DNA from: Bdellovibrionales bacterium RIFCSPHIGHO2_01_FULL_40_29
GTDB lineage: Bacteria > Bdellovibrionota > Bdellovibrionia > Bdellovibrionales > Bdellovibrionaceae
Assembly: GCA_001771815.1 (NCBI GenBank)
Contig: MEPU01000004.1
Coordinates: 62,001-126,000 of the forward strand
Direction of reading: 5' to 3'
Length of the DNA: 64,000 nt
In this document: piece after piece, positions 18,466 to 28,426 of the stretch
How the letters are laid out: the number at the start of each line of letters is the position of its first letter
Numbering within the stretch: the stretch's first letter is position 1
Notes under the pieces: generated by a model
The model's database searches: none
Seen by the model: the letters and a program-made list of their open reading frames with translations, nothing else
Told to the model about the DNA's origin: nothing
Made by a program: the position numbers and the translations under genes

Positions 18466-21400
18466 TTGATATCTCCTTCAAGAATATTTTTTTGATCTTG
18501 TTGATTAATACTTTTCTCAGCTGATTTTCTTCCGAAATGAAAAAATACAGCTGGAGTTACAAACATATCCAAAATGGTGGAGCTAATCAATCCACCCACA
18601 ATAACAACAGCCACAGGATGTAAGATTTCTTTTCCTGGAGCCCCACCCGCCAATGCCAATGGAATCAATCCCAGGATGGCCGTAAGTGCCGTCATCAACA
18701 CGGGAACTAAACGCTCTAGAGAACCTCGAATAACCATGGCTTCCGAAAATTTCTCACCTTCATATTTCATCAAATGCAGATAATGTGAAATCATCATAAT
18801 TCCATTTCGAGAAGCAATTCCACACAATGTGACAAAGGCCACCAAACTGGCCACTGAAATTGAATTATTTGTAAAATAAATCGCAATCACGCCACCAATA
18901 AATGCCATGGGGATATTCAGCATCACTTGTATAGCAATAAAAATAGATTTGAAATGCAAATACAATACTAAGAAAATTCCCAAAATCGAAAGCAAACCCA
19001 AAAATGTCATAAGCTTTGCAGCCTGCTGCTGACTTTCAAATTGACCACCATAGGAAATGAAGTAACCTTCTTCCAACTTAATTTCAGAGTTAATCTTATT
19101 TTGTAATTCTCGCACCAGACCATCCAAATCACGCCCTGACGAGTTTGCTAAAACTACAATACGACGCTGAGCATTTTCACGATTAATAATATTAGGCCCC
19201 GTGGATTCGTAAACATCTGCAACAGCTTCAACAGTGATTTTAGTTCCATCGGGCATCACTTTGATCGGAGTTTTCTTGATCAGCTCAAGATCTGTTCGCG
19301 ATTTCTCATCAAATCTCATAAACACATCCACACTGCGCTGGCCTTCAAGAATTTGTCCAACAACCTCGCCTTGAAGTGCTTTTTCCATTAACCGAGCTAA
19401 ATCTCCAACGACAATTCCATATTTTGCAGCTTCGTCCCGCATCAGCTGAATTTTTACTTGAGGAATCAGAACTTGTTGTTCGATTTGTAAATCCACCAAG
19501 CCCTCTGTACCCTGAATGGCTTTATTAACTTCAGCAGCCTTGGTTCGTAAAATGGCTAAATCAGGACCAAATACTTTGATTGCAATCTGTGCGCGTACAC
19601 CGGACAAAAGATGATCCAAACGATGTGAAATCGGCTGACCAATATTCACAAAGACACCATCAATGGTTTTTAAATTTTCGCGAATTTCTGCTAAAACCAC
19701 ATCTCGGGGACGTCCCCCGTCCTTGAAATCCACATCAATTTCTGCGGAATGAACACCTTCGGCATGTTCATCTAATTCAGCTCGCCCTGTTCGTCGAGAT
19801 ACCGATTTGACCTCGCCAGTTTGCAAAATCAATTTTTCAGCCTGAAGTCCCAGAGCATTGGATTCCTCTAATGAAATTCCGGGTTGAGCCATCATCGATA
19901 TTGTTGCTGTCCCTTCGTTAAACTGAGGCAAAAAATCTCGACCCATTTGAAACGTTAATCCCATAGCAATAGCAAACAAAAACAAAGCTGCACCCATAAC
20001 CACTTTATAATGCTTAAGGGACTTGTGTAAAATTTTGGTATCCACCCGTTTCAAAAATTGCACCAAGACGCCATCTTTATGTTCGAGTAACTTTCCTTTT
20101 GTTAAAAAGTAAGAACATAAAACCGGAGTCACAGTCAGTGAAATCACCATCGAAGCCAGCAATGAAATAATATAGGCCACACCCAATGGAACAAAAAGTT
20201 TTCCTTCGATGCCCCCCATACTAAAGAGCGGCAAGAAAACAAGACATACAATAATCGTCGCAATCACGATGGAATTGCGAACTTCTCGTGATGCCTCATA
20301 AACAACGCGGATCGCATTTTGTGGATTCGCACTTTGGCGATTCTCGCGAAGACGTCTGAATACATTTTCCATATCGACAATCGCATCATCGACCAGTTCG
20401 CCAATGGCAATTGCTAAACCACCCAATGTCATGGTATTCACGGAAAGTCCAAAAAATTTAAAAACAATAGCTGCCAAAACAAATGACAAGGGAATCGCCG
20501 TCATGGTGATGATCGTAGTTCGAATATTCATTAGAAACAGAAACAGGATAATAAAAACTAAAATAATTCCATCTCGTAAAGCCTCTTGAACATTCTCAAT
20601 AGAGGTTTCAATAAACTGAGCTTGTTTAAAAAGATTGGGATTCATAACGACAGACGCCGGCAGAGTCCGTTCAAGCTCTTTTAAAGCTTTTTCAATTTCA
20701 AGAGTCAGGTCAATGGTGCTCATCCCCGGTTGCTTCTGAATACTCATGATCACGCCTGATTGAGCGTTCACACTGGCATCACCACGCATGATTTGCGGCG
20801 CCTCTTTCACTTCAGCGATTTCCTTCACTAAGACTGGACGCCCTAAGTGCAGACCCACGACAGATTCCAGGATTTCCTCTTTGTTGCGAATCGCACCCAA
20901 GACACGAATCAACGATTCATTGCGTTCGATATTAATAAATCCACCCGTGGAATTTAAACTGATTTCCGAAAGATTGTGTTCAATATCTTCAATCGTTAAC
21001 TGCAAACGCTGAATTTTTTCAGCCGACAATAAGATTTGGAATTGCCTCACTCCGCCGCCGATTGAAATCACCTGAGCCACTCCAGGAATACTCAGCAATC
21101 GAGGACGAATAGTCCAATCCGCCAATGTGCGAAGCTCCATGGGACTGATAGTTGTATCTTTCGATGTGATTCCAACCAACTGAATTTCACCCATAATGGA
21201 TGAAATGGGTCCCATGACAGGAGTTCTATTTTGCGGAAGTTTTTCTTTGGCCAAAGTCAGTTTCTCTTGAACCAACTGACGATTTCTAAAAATATCTGTT
21301 CCCCAAGCAAACTCCACATAAACAATACTGAGTCCAACTCCCGAGCTGGATCGCACCCGCTCCACACCCGGCAATCCATTCAGCGTTGTCTCCAGCGGGA

Positions 21401-21599
21401 ATGTCACTAATGTTTCAACCTCTTCCGGAGCTAAACCTTCAGCCTCGGTCATAATGGTCACTGTTGGTCGATTTAAATCTGGGAAAACATCAACTGGCAA
21501 ATGTGATGCTGTCCAACCACCGTACGCCATCAAAAAGGCGGCAATGATTAAAACTAAAGCGCGGTGAGACAGAGAAAATTTAATAATTCGATCCAACAT
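18462..21599 (-). CDS. Heavy-metal efflux RND permease (CusA/CzcA family)
   Basis: 1045 aa; LPVDVFPDLNRPTVTIMTEAEGLAPEEVE, GGLAIAIGELVDDAIVDMENVFRRLREN, RTGRAELDEHAEGVHSAEIDV, TLCGIASRNGIMMISHY. Confidence 0.93.
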   Translation of the reverse strand: MLDRIIKFSLSHRALVLIIAAFLMAYGGWTASHLPVDVFPDLNRPTVTIMTEAEGLAPEEVETLVTFPLETTLNGLPGVERVRSSSGVGLSIVYVEFAWGTDIFRNRQLVQEKLTLAKEKLPQNRTPVMGPISSIMGEIQLVGITSKDTTISPMELRTLADWTIRPRLLSIPGVAQVISIGGGVRQFQILLSAEKIQRLQLTIEDIEHNLSEISLNSTGGFINIERNESLIRVLGAIRNKEEILESVVGLHLGRPVLVKEIAEVKEAPQIMRGDASVNAQSGVIMSIQKQPGMSTIDLTLEIEKALKELERTLPASVVMNPNLFKQAQFIETSIENVQEALRDGIILVFIILFLFLMNIRTTIITMTAIPLSFVLAAIVFKFFGLSVNTMTLGGLAIAIGELVDDAIVDMENVFRRLRENRQSANPQNAIRVVYEASREVRNSIVIATIIVCLVFLPLFSMGGIEGKLFVPLGVAYIISLLASMVISLTVTPVLCSYFLTKGKLLEHKDGVLVQFLKRVDTKILHKSLKHYKVVMGAALFLFAIAMGLTFQMGRDFLPQFNEGTATISMMAQPGISLEESNALGLQAEKLILQTGEVKSVSRRTGRAELDEHAEGVHSAEIDVDFKDGGRPRDVVLAEIRENLKTIDGVFVNIGQPISHRLDHLLSGVRAQIAIKVFGPDLAILRTKAAEVNKAIQGTEGLVDLQIEQQVLIPQVKIQLMRDEAAKYGIVVGDLARLMEKALQGEVVGQILEGQRSVDVFMRFDEKSRTDLELIKKTPIKVMPDGTKITVEAVADVYESTGPNIINRENAQRRIVVLANSSGRDLDGLVRELQNKINSEIKLEEGYFISYGGQFESQQQAAKLMTFLGLLSILGIFLVLYLHFKSIFIAIQVMLNIPMAFIGGVIAIYFTNNSISVASLVAFVTLCGIASRNGIMMISHYLHLMKYEGEKFSEAMVIRGSLERLVPVLMTALTAILGLIPLALAGGAPGKEILHPVAVVIVGGLISSTILDMFVTPAVFFHFGRKSAEKSINQQDQKNILEGDIK

Positions 21600-21615
21600 C
21601 TCAAGATCTCCCTAT

Positions 21616-22038
21616 TTAGTGGTGACCTTTATGTGGATCATCCGGAATGTCATGCTTTAATGGCAGTGGATATGTCACGCTTTGTCCTTGCTGACCATCA
21701 CGTTTCGCCAACACTTTAAGATCTGCTTTTTGACTTAAATCCACGGACTCAGGGAACTCACAATAATAAAAATTTTCGACGGTCGTACAGTCAGCTTTGA
21801 CAGCGGGCTTTGTCAATGTAACCACTAGGCTTGATTTCTCGGTCGTTGGGTTTTTCCACTGCATATCTAAAAGATACACTTTTAAACTATTTTTAGCTTC
21901 GGGAAGAACTTCGGTATGAAAAGCTCCTGGCATGCGGATAAAACCACCATGTGGTCCGGGCTTATCTTCTCCGTGAGTCCAACCAGTAGATCCTCCAAGT
22001 GATAGTAAAATAACTGCTAACCATCTGATATTTTTCAT
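21616..22038 (-). CDS. Small secreted PHGG/His-rich protein, RND-associated
   Basis: Signal peptide; GPHGGFIRMPGAFHTEV; C-terminal HDIPDDPHKGHH; immediately upstream of the RND gene. Confidence 0.75.
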   Translation of the reverse strand: MKNIRWLAVILLSLGGSTGWTHGEDKPGPHGGFIRMPGAFHTEVLPEAKNSLKVYLLDMQWKNPTTEKSSLVVTLTKPAVKADCTTVENFYYCEFPESVDLSQKADLKVLAKRDGQQGQSVTYPLPLKHDIPDDPHKGHH

Positions 22039-22153
22039 CTTTTGACACCTTTCTTGTATTTTTTAGGGATGATTTAAAACGTACCACCTCTTACGGAAAA
22101 AGAAACTCATTTGTGACATCTCAAAAGAAGTTTCTTTTTCAAAAGAAACACTA

Positions 22154-22184
22154 TTGACCTTCCCATGATGGTAAGGAGTAACAT
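22154..22184 (+). promoter_or_regulatory. MerR/CueR-type promoter of copA
   Basis: TTGACC (22154-22159), 19-bp spacer, TAACAT (22179-22184); spacer holds the dyad CCTTCCC-ATGAT-GGTAAGG (22158-22176). Confidence 0.8.
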
Positions 22185-22210
22185 GTCCGAACTTTTTAAG
22201 GAGCCCAGTA

Positions 22211-24475
22211 ATGGACATGACAAATAAACACGAGATGGAAATCCAAATTGAAGGAATGAGTTGCGCCTCATGCGTGGCCCGAGTTGAAAAAGCATTGAAT
22301 GCCGTACCTGGAGTTTCAAAAGCCAGTGTGAATTTGGCCACCGAAAAAGCTCATGTTCAGGTTGATCCTATCCTGAAAGATCACTCTGACCTGATCAAGG
22401 CCGTTGAAAAAGCCGGATACAAAGCTCACTTTAAAAGTGCACCCACCACAAACTCTATGGATCACATGGATCATATGAATCACGACGGTGGTAATCCCGG
22501 AGATTCCAAAGCTCTGGTTCTTCAAAAACAAAAAGATCGTGTGATTTTATCAGCTGCTTTAACAGCTCCACTGATTGTTCCTATGATCATGCAATTTTTC
22601 GGAGTGACCTTAGAGATGCCAGCATGGGTTCAGTTTATGCTGGCCACTCCTGTGCAATTTTGGCTGGGCGGAAAATTTTATGGAACCAGTTGGAAAGCCG
22701 TTAAAAATTTAAGTGGAAATATGGATCTGCTGGTAGCCATTGGAACCAGCGCTGCCTATGGCCTCAGTATTTATCAGTGGCTTTTTGGCCATGTGGATCA
22801 TGGTGGACATCTTTATTTTGAAGCTGCAGCTGTGATTATCACTTTGGTTCTATTGGGAAAATATTTAGAATCGAAAGCCAAACAACAAACAACTGAGGCG
22901 ATCAAGGCCTTACAAGCCCTGAAGCCTGAAACGGCACGTATTCGCAAGCACGGCCAAGAAATTGAAATAGCTATTGCTCAAGTGCAACTTCACGACGAAG
23001 TCATCATTAAACCTGGCGAAAGAATTCCTGTCGATGGCGTGATTCTCGAGGGCCAAAGTCATGTCGATGAATCTTTAATTACCGGAGAAAGCTTACCCGT
23101 TGAAAAAGGCATTCATGATACGGTCATTGGCGGATCCGTCAATTCAACAGGTGTCCTTCTTGTGAAAACAATGGCTCTTGGAGCCGAAACCACTTTGTCT
23201 CGCATTGTGCGACTCGTAGAAAGCGCTCAGGCTGTGAAAGCCCCTGTGCAACGCTTAGTCGACAAGGTCAGTGCTATTTTTGTTCCCGTTGTTTTAGTTC
23301 TGGCCCTTTTGACTATTATCACTTGGGGCCTCATGACGCAGGATTGGGAAAATGCCCTCATGAATGGAGTCGCCGTTTTAGTCATCGCCTGTCCATGTGC
23401 TTTAGGCTTAGCAACACCCACATCGATTATGGTTGGAACTGGTGTGGCCGCTAAGGCCGGAATTTTGATTAAGGATGCCGAAGCTTTAGAAATTACTCAT
23501 TCGATCACAACGGTTGCTTTTGATAAAACAGGAACTCTCACTGAAGGCAAACCCCGAATTATAAAATTTCAGACGCTCACTCCATCAACAAACGAACTTC
23601 TTGCTGTGATAGCTAGTATTCAAGCCAACAGCGAACACCCTTTAGCCAAAGCTGTTTTAGAAAAAGCCAAAGAAGAAAATATCTCTTTCAAACCAGCTAG
23701 TGATGTAAAATCCATCCCTGGGCGCGGACTTCAAGGCCTTATTGAAAACGAAACCATCTTGGTGGGATCAGAAAAATTAATGCTGGAAAGGGGTATCCCC
23801 ATCGAAGCTCTTCAATCGATTGCCGTCGACAGCGAAAAATCTGGAGAAACTGTTTCTTTCATCGCCAACGAAACTCAAAAAATGGCTTTAGGCCTCGTCA
23901 CTTTCGGCGATCAAACGAAATCCTCTGCACACCTCACCATTCAAAAACTTCGCCAATTGGGAATTAAAACAATCATGCTGACCGGCGACAATGAAGGCAG
24001 TGCAAAAAAAGTAGCGGCGGCTTTAGGAATCGATGAAATTCGCGCCAAGGTTTTACCTGAAGACAAAGCCAAAATTATTGAAGACCTAAAATCTCGAGGA
24101 GAAAAAATAGCTATGATTGGCGATGGTGTTAACGATGCCCCTGCCTTGGCGGCGGCTCATGTGGGGATTGCGATGGCGACAGGCACAGACGTCGCCATGC
24201 ACACCGCTGGAATCACTCTGATGCGTGGAAATCCGCTTTTGATTCCAGACGCCATAGAAATTTCTCGGAAAACTTATCGTAAAATAAAACAAAACTTATT
24301 CTGGGCCTTTATTTACAATATCGTGGGAATTCCTCTTGCCGCGATGGGATACCTTAATCCTATCATTGCCGGAGCCGCCATGGCGTTTAGCAGCGTGAGT
24401 GTTGTGACCAACTCACTCCTGCTTCGCAGTTGGATACCCGAAAGCAAAAGCTCAACCCATTCGGAGCATTCATGA
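22211..24475 (+). CDS. copA: Copper-exporting P-type ATPase CopA
   Basis: HMA domain [16 protein letters not shown], His/Met linker, CPC motif [50 protein letters not shown]. Confidence 0.95.
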   Translation: MDMTNKHEMEIQIEGMSCASCVARVEKALNAVPGVSKASVNLATEKAHVQVDPILKDHSDLIKAVEKAGYKAHFKSAPTTNSMDHMDHMNHDGGNPGDSKALVLQKQKDRVILSAALTAPLIVPMIMQFFGVTLEMPAWVQFMLATPVQFWLGGKFYGTSWKAVKNLSGNMDLLVAIGTSAAYGLSIYQWLFGHVDHGGHLYFEAAAVIITLVLLGKYLESKAKQQTTEAIKALQALKPETARIRKHGQEIEIAIAQVQLHDEVIIKPGERIPVDGVILEGQSHVDESLITGESLPVEKGIHDTVIGGSVNSTGVLLVKTMALGAETTLSRIVRLVESAQAVKAPVQRLVDKVSAIFVPVVLVLALLTIITWGLMTQDWENALMNGVAVLVIACPCALGLATPTSIMVGTGVAAKAGILIKDAEALEITHSITTVAFDKTGTLTEGKPRIIKFQTLTPSTNELLAVIASIQANSEHPLAKAVLEKAKEENISFKPASDVKSIPGRGLQGLIENETILVGSEKLMLERGIPIEALQSIAVDSEKSGETVSFIANETQKMALGLVTFGDQTKSSAHLTIQKLRQLGIKTIMLTGDNEGSAKKVAAALGIDEIRAKVLPEDKAKIIEDLKSRGEKIAMIGDGVNDAPALAAAHVGIAMATGTDVAMHTAGITLMRGNPLLIPDAIEISRKTYRKIKQNLFWAFIYNIVGIPLAAMGYLNPIIAGAAMAFSSVSVVTNSLLLRSWIPESKSSTHSEHS

Positions 24476-24864
24476 ATATTGGAGAAGCTGCTAAAATATC
24501 TGGAGTCACCCCAAAACTCATCCGCCATTATGAATCCATTGGCATTATTCCCAAAGCCACTCGGAGTGTATCAGGATATCGCACCTACAGTGCTGCGGAT
24601 GTTCATATTTTGTCGTTCGTCAAAAGATCTCGCACATTGGGATTTTCGATGAAAGAAATTAAAAAATTGGTCAGTCTTTGGCGCAATAAATCTCGGGCAA
24701 GTCTTGATGTTAAAAATATGGCGCTCGCTCATATTGATGACATGGAGAAAAAAATCGCTGATCTCCAAGAGATGGTGAAGACTTTAAAACATCTCTCAAA
24801 AAACTGTCACGGTGACAATCGTCCTGACTGCCCCATTCTAAATGACCTGGCCCAACCACTCTAA
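24472..24864 (+). CDS. cueR: MerR-family copper regulator, CueR-like
   Basis: [74 protein letters not shown] overlap with copA; C-terminal [11 protein letters not shown] metal-binding loop. Confidence 0.92.
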   Translation: MNIGEAAKISGVTPKLIRHYESIGIIPKATRSVSGYRTYSAADVHILSFVKRSRTLGFSMKEIKKLVSLWRNKSRASLDVKNMALAHIDDMEKKIADLQEMVKTLKHLSKNCHGDNRPDCPILNDLAQPL

Positions 24865-24960
24865 CTCGTTGAATTTGTTAACAAATCATATATTCTATTC
24901 CGGATGTCACAAAACCAACACAACACTCGTAATATCTCGTGATAGAGATGAAGGGAATTC

Positions 24961-25494
24961 ATGTCCTTAGACGGCTCTACTGACGAAGACGTTATGGTTT
25001 TATATCAAAACGGCTCGGAAGCTGCTTTCCAAGTCTTGTATTCCCGGCACTCCGGAAAGGTTTTCAGCTTTTTAAAAAAACGAATTCTGGATCCCGAAAA
25101 AGTAAATGAAATTTACCAAGAGGTTTTTATAAAAATGCACAACTCAAAACATTTGTATAATAAAACCCTGCCCGTTCTTCCGTGGTTATTTACCATCACC
25201 CGAACAGTTATGATTGATGAGCTTCGTAAAACAAAACCCGGGAAACATCTTGGCAATTTTGATTTTGATCAACTTCCTGCTGTTAGCCCTTCTAGTCCTG
25301 GTACGACAGAACTTGTTACTCTCATCGATCAGTTACCCGAAGCTCAACGCATTGCCATGAAGTTACGGTATATTAATGACGAGTCTTTTCAAGAGATCGC
25401 ACAGACTTTAGAAACATCGCCTCTGAATGCACGTCAACTGATCAGCCGTGGATTAAAACGACTCAAACAATTGCTCCAGGAGAACAAGCCATGA
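24961..25494 (+). CDS. ECF-type RNA polymerase sigma factor
   Basis: Sigma2 EAAFQVLYSRHSGKVFSFLKKRI..NEIYQEVFIKMH; sigma4 LPEAQRIAMKLRYINDESFQEIAQTLETSPLNARQLISRGLKRLKQLL. Confidence 0.9.
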   Translation: MSLDGSTDEDVMVLYQNGSEAAFQVLYSRHSGKVFSFLKKRILDPEKVNEIYQEVFIKMHNSKHLYNKTLPVLPWLFTITRTVMIDELRKTKPGKHLGNFDFDQLPAVSPSSPGTTELVTLIDQLPEAQRIAMKLRYINDESFQEIAQTLETSPLNARQLISRGLKRLKQLLQENKP

Positions 25495-26021
25495 CTCGCA
25501 AATCGGATCAAGATTGGGCTAAAGACTTTCAAGATTTTTTACAACCTGAAGAAACTCGGATACCACAAGAGCTTCACTCTTTGGTATCCACACAAATTTC
25601 CAAATGGATGAATCCCAACTCTTGGGTTGTTTTTTCAAAACTGGTTGGAATTCATTTGGTGGTGGGATCGTTGTCACTGTCTTTTTGTCATCAATTTGGA
25701 ATGAACCCCTTTCAAACCGAAAAATCGTTAGCCGATTGGTTTATGCGAGTTGGCGGACATCATGTTTGTATGTTCGCGTGTGGAATTTTATTTGTTGGAA
25801 TCAGTTTATTAGCCGCTGGATACTTTTTAAAAATCGAAGAGATCAATGCTCTCAGAAAAAATGATCTGACACAGTCGCTGTCTCTGGGCGTCCTATCCCT
25901 TGGATTATTTGCTGTGTTCGGAGCTGAACTTGCCATAGGATTTGCTTCCATTTGGCTAGTCGGTGGTTTGATTGGAGGTTGGCTTGCAACAGAAACTGTT
26001 TGGCGCCTTAAACAAATTTAG
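25491..26021 (+). CDS. Membrane protein, putative cognate anti-sigma factor
   Basis: ATGA overlap with sigma gene; soluble N-terminus followed by several TM segments. Confidence 0.6.
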   Translation: MTRKSDQDWAKDFQDFLQPEETRIPQELHSLVSTQISKWMNPNSWVVFSKLVGIHLVVGSLSLSFCHQFGMNPFQTEKSLADWFMRVGGHHVCMFACGILFVGISLLAAGYFLKIEEINALRKNDLTQSLSLGVLSLGLFAVFGAELAIGFASIWLVGGLIGGWLATETVWRLKQI

Positions 26022-26984
26022 TTATTCTCTTAATCGACTTACAATGGCCAATTCCGCCTCATTTGGATCTCGTCCAAATTGAACTCTAAAATCAGCTTTA
26101 AAATGCGCTAAACTTTGCTCGCGGGCCAGTTCATGATAATTGGTTTTTGCCATCTGTTCCGAATGAGTGACCAAGGGTTCAAATAAAATTTGCACCTGCT
26201 GCGCACCTTTTTCCTGTAAATCACTGTAAGTCATATAGGAATACGCCGGTAGTCCCACAAAAATCGCAGCCACCAAGGTCCAATTGTAGCTTGCCGAGAA
26301 AACATTAAAAAAATATTTAAACTGAGAGTGCTTCATATATGGTTCTAAAAGATCATGATTGGCGTCAACACCACTCCAAGCTACTTTTGCCGCAATTTCC
26401 ACAGGCAATATGGCACCGTCTAGTTTGGGCATGTAAAACATCATAAATGTCCAGCGACTGTAGATATCCTTAAATGGTGTCATCACCCAATTAAAAACTT
26501 TTCGTTTAAAACTTGGCAAGGCCTTCGTGCCATCAAATAAAAAACTTTCCAATCCTTTTGCCAATAAAGAATGACGAGCTTGTCGGTACAAAAGCTTTTC
26601 TTTAAATGTCATTCCCTTGGTTACACTTGGATCCGATAAAAACGAAAGCTGTTCTAACTTCTTAGCGAACTTTTCAAAATCATAACGATCCCAAGAATCG
26701 GCTGATTTCATTTTTTTTAAAAGTCTATTCAGTTTAAATGCCTGATACCTTGCGCCTGTTCGCGCAGAAAACGAAGAACCTTCGAGATTAGGAGTCAGGC
26801 TTTCTGAAATATTTTTTGAAAATAAAAAATGATTGTATTTTTCATTCAGTGAATCAATCACCTCGGCATAGTATTGCGAACTTTCTGCTTCCGCCTGAGT
26901 GAATAAATCAAAACAGCGAAGCTGAGCTTCACTGTTTAAAGAGATCATTAATAAAAAAACAGTGACAATCAATTTCAAAATCAA
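26022..26984 (-). CDS. Secreted/membrane-associated protein of unknown function
   Basis: Signal peptide ending SEAQLRCFDLF; abuts the next gene. Confidence 0.7.
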   Translation of the reverse strand: MILKLIVTVFLLMISLNSEAQLRCFDLFTQAEAESSQYYAEVIDSLNEKYNHFLFSKNISESLTPNLEGSSFSARTGARYQAFKLNRLLKKMKSADSWDRYDFEKFAKKLEQLSFLSDPSVTKGMTFKEKLLYRQARHSLLAKGLESFLFDGTKALPSFKRKVFNWVMTPFKDIYSRWTFMMFYMPKLDGAILPVEIAAKVAWSGVDANHDLLEPYMKHSQFKYFFNVFSASYNWTLVAAIFVGLPAYSYMTYSDLQEKGAQQVQILFEPLVTHSEQMAKTNYHELAREQSLAHFKADFRVQFGRDPNEAELAIVSRLRE

Positions 26985-27887
26985 CTACTTCTTTGATCGA
27001 TTTTTAATTTCGGCATCAAGTTTATTTGCGGTTGTATCCAGATTGATTAACGTCGACATAATTAATTTTTGAGATTGTTCAGAACTCAGTCCCAATGTCA
27101 TGCTTAAGATATCAGGAATACCTGTCGCACCAGTAGCACCGTAAGCAATTGGTTTTTTTGCCAGCTCTGTTGTTTTCACCACACCTTGCTGCACGCGTGG
27201 TAGAATATTTTTCAAAAACCCGTCTGTCTGTTTGGCCAATTTCGGATAGACTAAATGCAAAAGCAAATAGGAAAAGCTGGCCAATAATGCCATATCTTGA
27301 GTTCCACCTAAGTTAGCAACAATACCCGAAATCTGACTTTGATTTTCGAGCAATGCAGAACTGATTGTATTTAATGAGCCTGTGATTTTTTCAAGCTCAG
27401 GGGTCAAGTTACCTGTTTTAGATAATTCTTTCGAAGTCTCAAAAACAATTTTACTCAGCATCGTTGCATCCACTTTATGACTTTCTTTATAACGCGTAAT
27501 AAAAGCGTTTAAACCCATTGAAACAGTGCTGAGCGCCAGAATAGCATTTGTGGCTTCTTTACTTTTTAAATGCGCATTCATGGTATAAGCTGTTAAGGCA
27601 ACCAATACGATTTGCACGCGATTGGCGTACTTCAACACCGCATCAGATTCATTCACACTTGAAATTTCATTTAACTTATCCATTAATCCACGCACTTCTT
27701 TAAGTGCAGAAACTAATTCCTCGGTAGTTTTTGAATCCGCTGTTGCCAGCAGTTCAATAATTTCTTTTTCACTCAGGGCTCGATCAACAGCATATTTTAC
27801 TTGATCGGTTGTTGGGCTTGCCATGGCCACTTGGAATGAATTTAAAAGCAGTGCGGATGATACTGTCAGGGCGATCATTTTCTTCAT
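26985..27887 (-). CDS. Secreted helical protein of unknown function
   Basis: Start refined to MKKMIALTVSSALLLNSFQVAMA at 27887; 1-nt gap to 26984 gene suggests co-transcription. Confidence 0.7.
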   Translation of the reverse strand: MKKMIALTVSSALLLNSFQVAMASPTTDQVKYAVDRALSEKEIIELLATADSKTTEELVSALKEVRGLMDKLNEISSVNESDAVLKYANRVQIVLVALTAYTMNAHLKSKEATNAILALSTVSMGLNAFITRYKESHKVDATMLSKIVFETSKELSKTGNLTPELEKITGSLNTISSALLENQSQISGIVANLGGTQDMALLASFSYLLLHLVYPKLAKQTDGFLKNILPRVQQGVVKTTELAKKPIAYGATGATGIPDILSMTLGLSSEQSQKLIMSTLINLDTTANKLDAEIKNRSKK

Positions 27888-28075
27888 AGGTTTACCTTCT
27901 TTCGTGATAAAAACCCATCTGCCAAAAAAGTGCCGACTCAAACTCAACCTATTCCCGTTCTATTTAAAAAATAAGATAACTTTCAGACACCTGCCAAAAA
28001 TGGGTTCTCAAATTGAGGCACCCCATTTGTAAGGTACAAGCTAAACGTAACTTAAATGCAACCAAAGGAGCATTC

Positions 28076-28420
28076 ATGAAAAAAATGACGACAATTTTAG
28101 GCTTAGTGATCATCTCTTGTACAACTTTTGCCGCGGAAGTAGCACTCGAAAACGAGCGTTCATTTCTATGCACAGCAGTTGAGAAGGTGCTTGAAATCAA
28201 TACGCTTGATGCTGCACTCGATACCAAGACCTGCCTCACGGAATCAGAAATCAATTCAACGCTCGTGACTGAGGGAATTCGAACTGTTGAAGGAAAATTG
28301 ACTTTCAACTCTCCTGAAAGATCCAGCTTCACGTTAAATTGCTCAGCATCTTATTATGGAGATGCTCAGTTAGAAAATATAATTGGTGGAATTGAATCTG
28401 TAACTTGCGAAGCTGAATAA
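28076..28420 (+). CDS. Small secreted protein
   Basis: MKKMTTILGLVIISCTTFAAE signal peptide; AAAGGAG RBS; ATG 28076. Confidence 0.65.
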   Translation: MKKMTTILGLVIISCTTFAAEVALENERSFLCTAVEKVLEINTLDAALDTKTCLTESEINSTLVTEGIRTVEGKLTFNSPERSSFTLNCSASYYGDAQLENIIGGIESVTCEAE

Positions 28421-28426
28421 CTGAAA

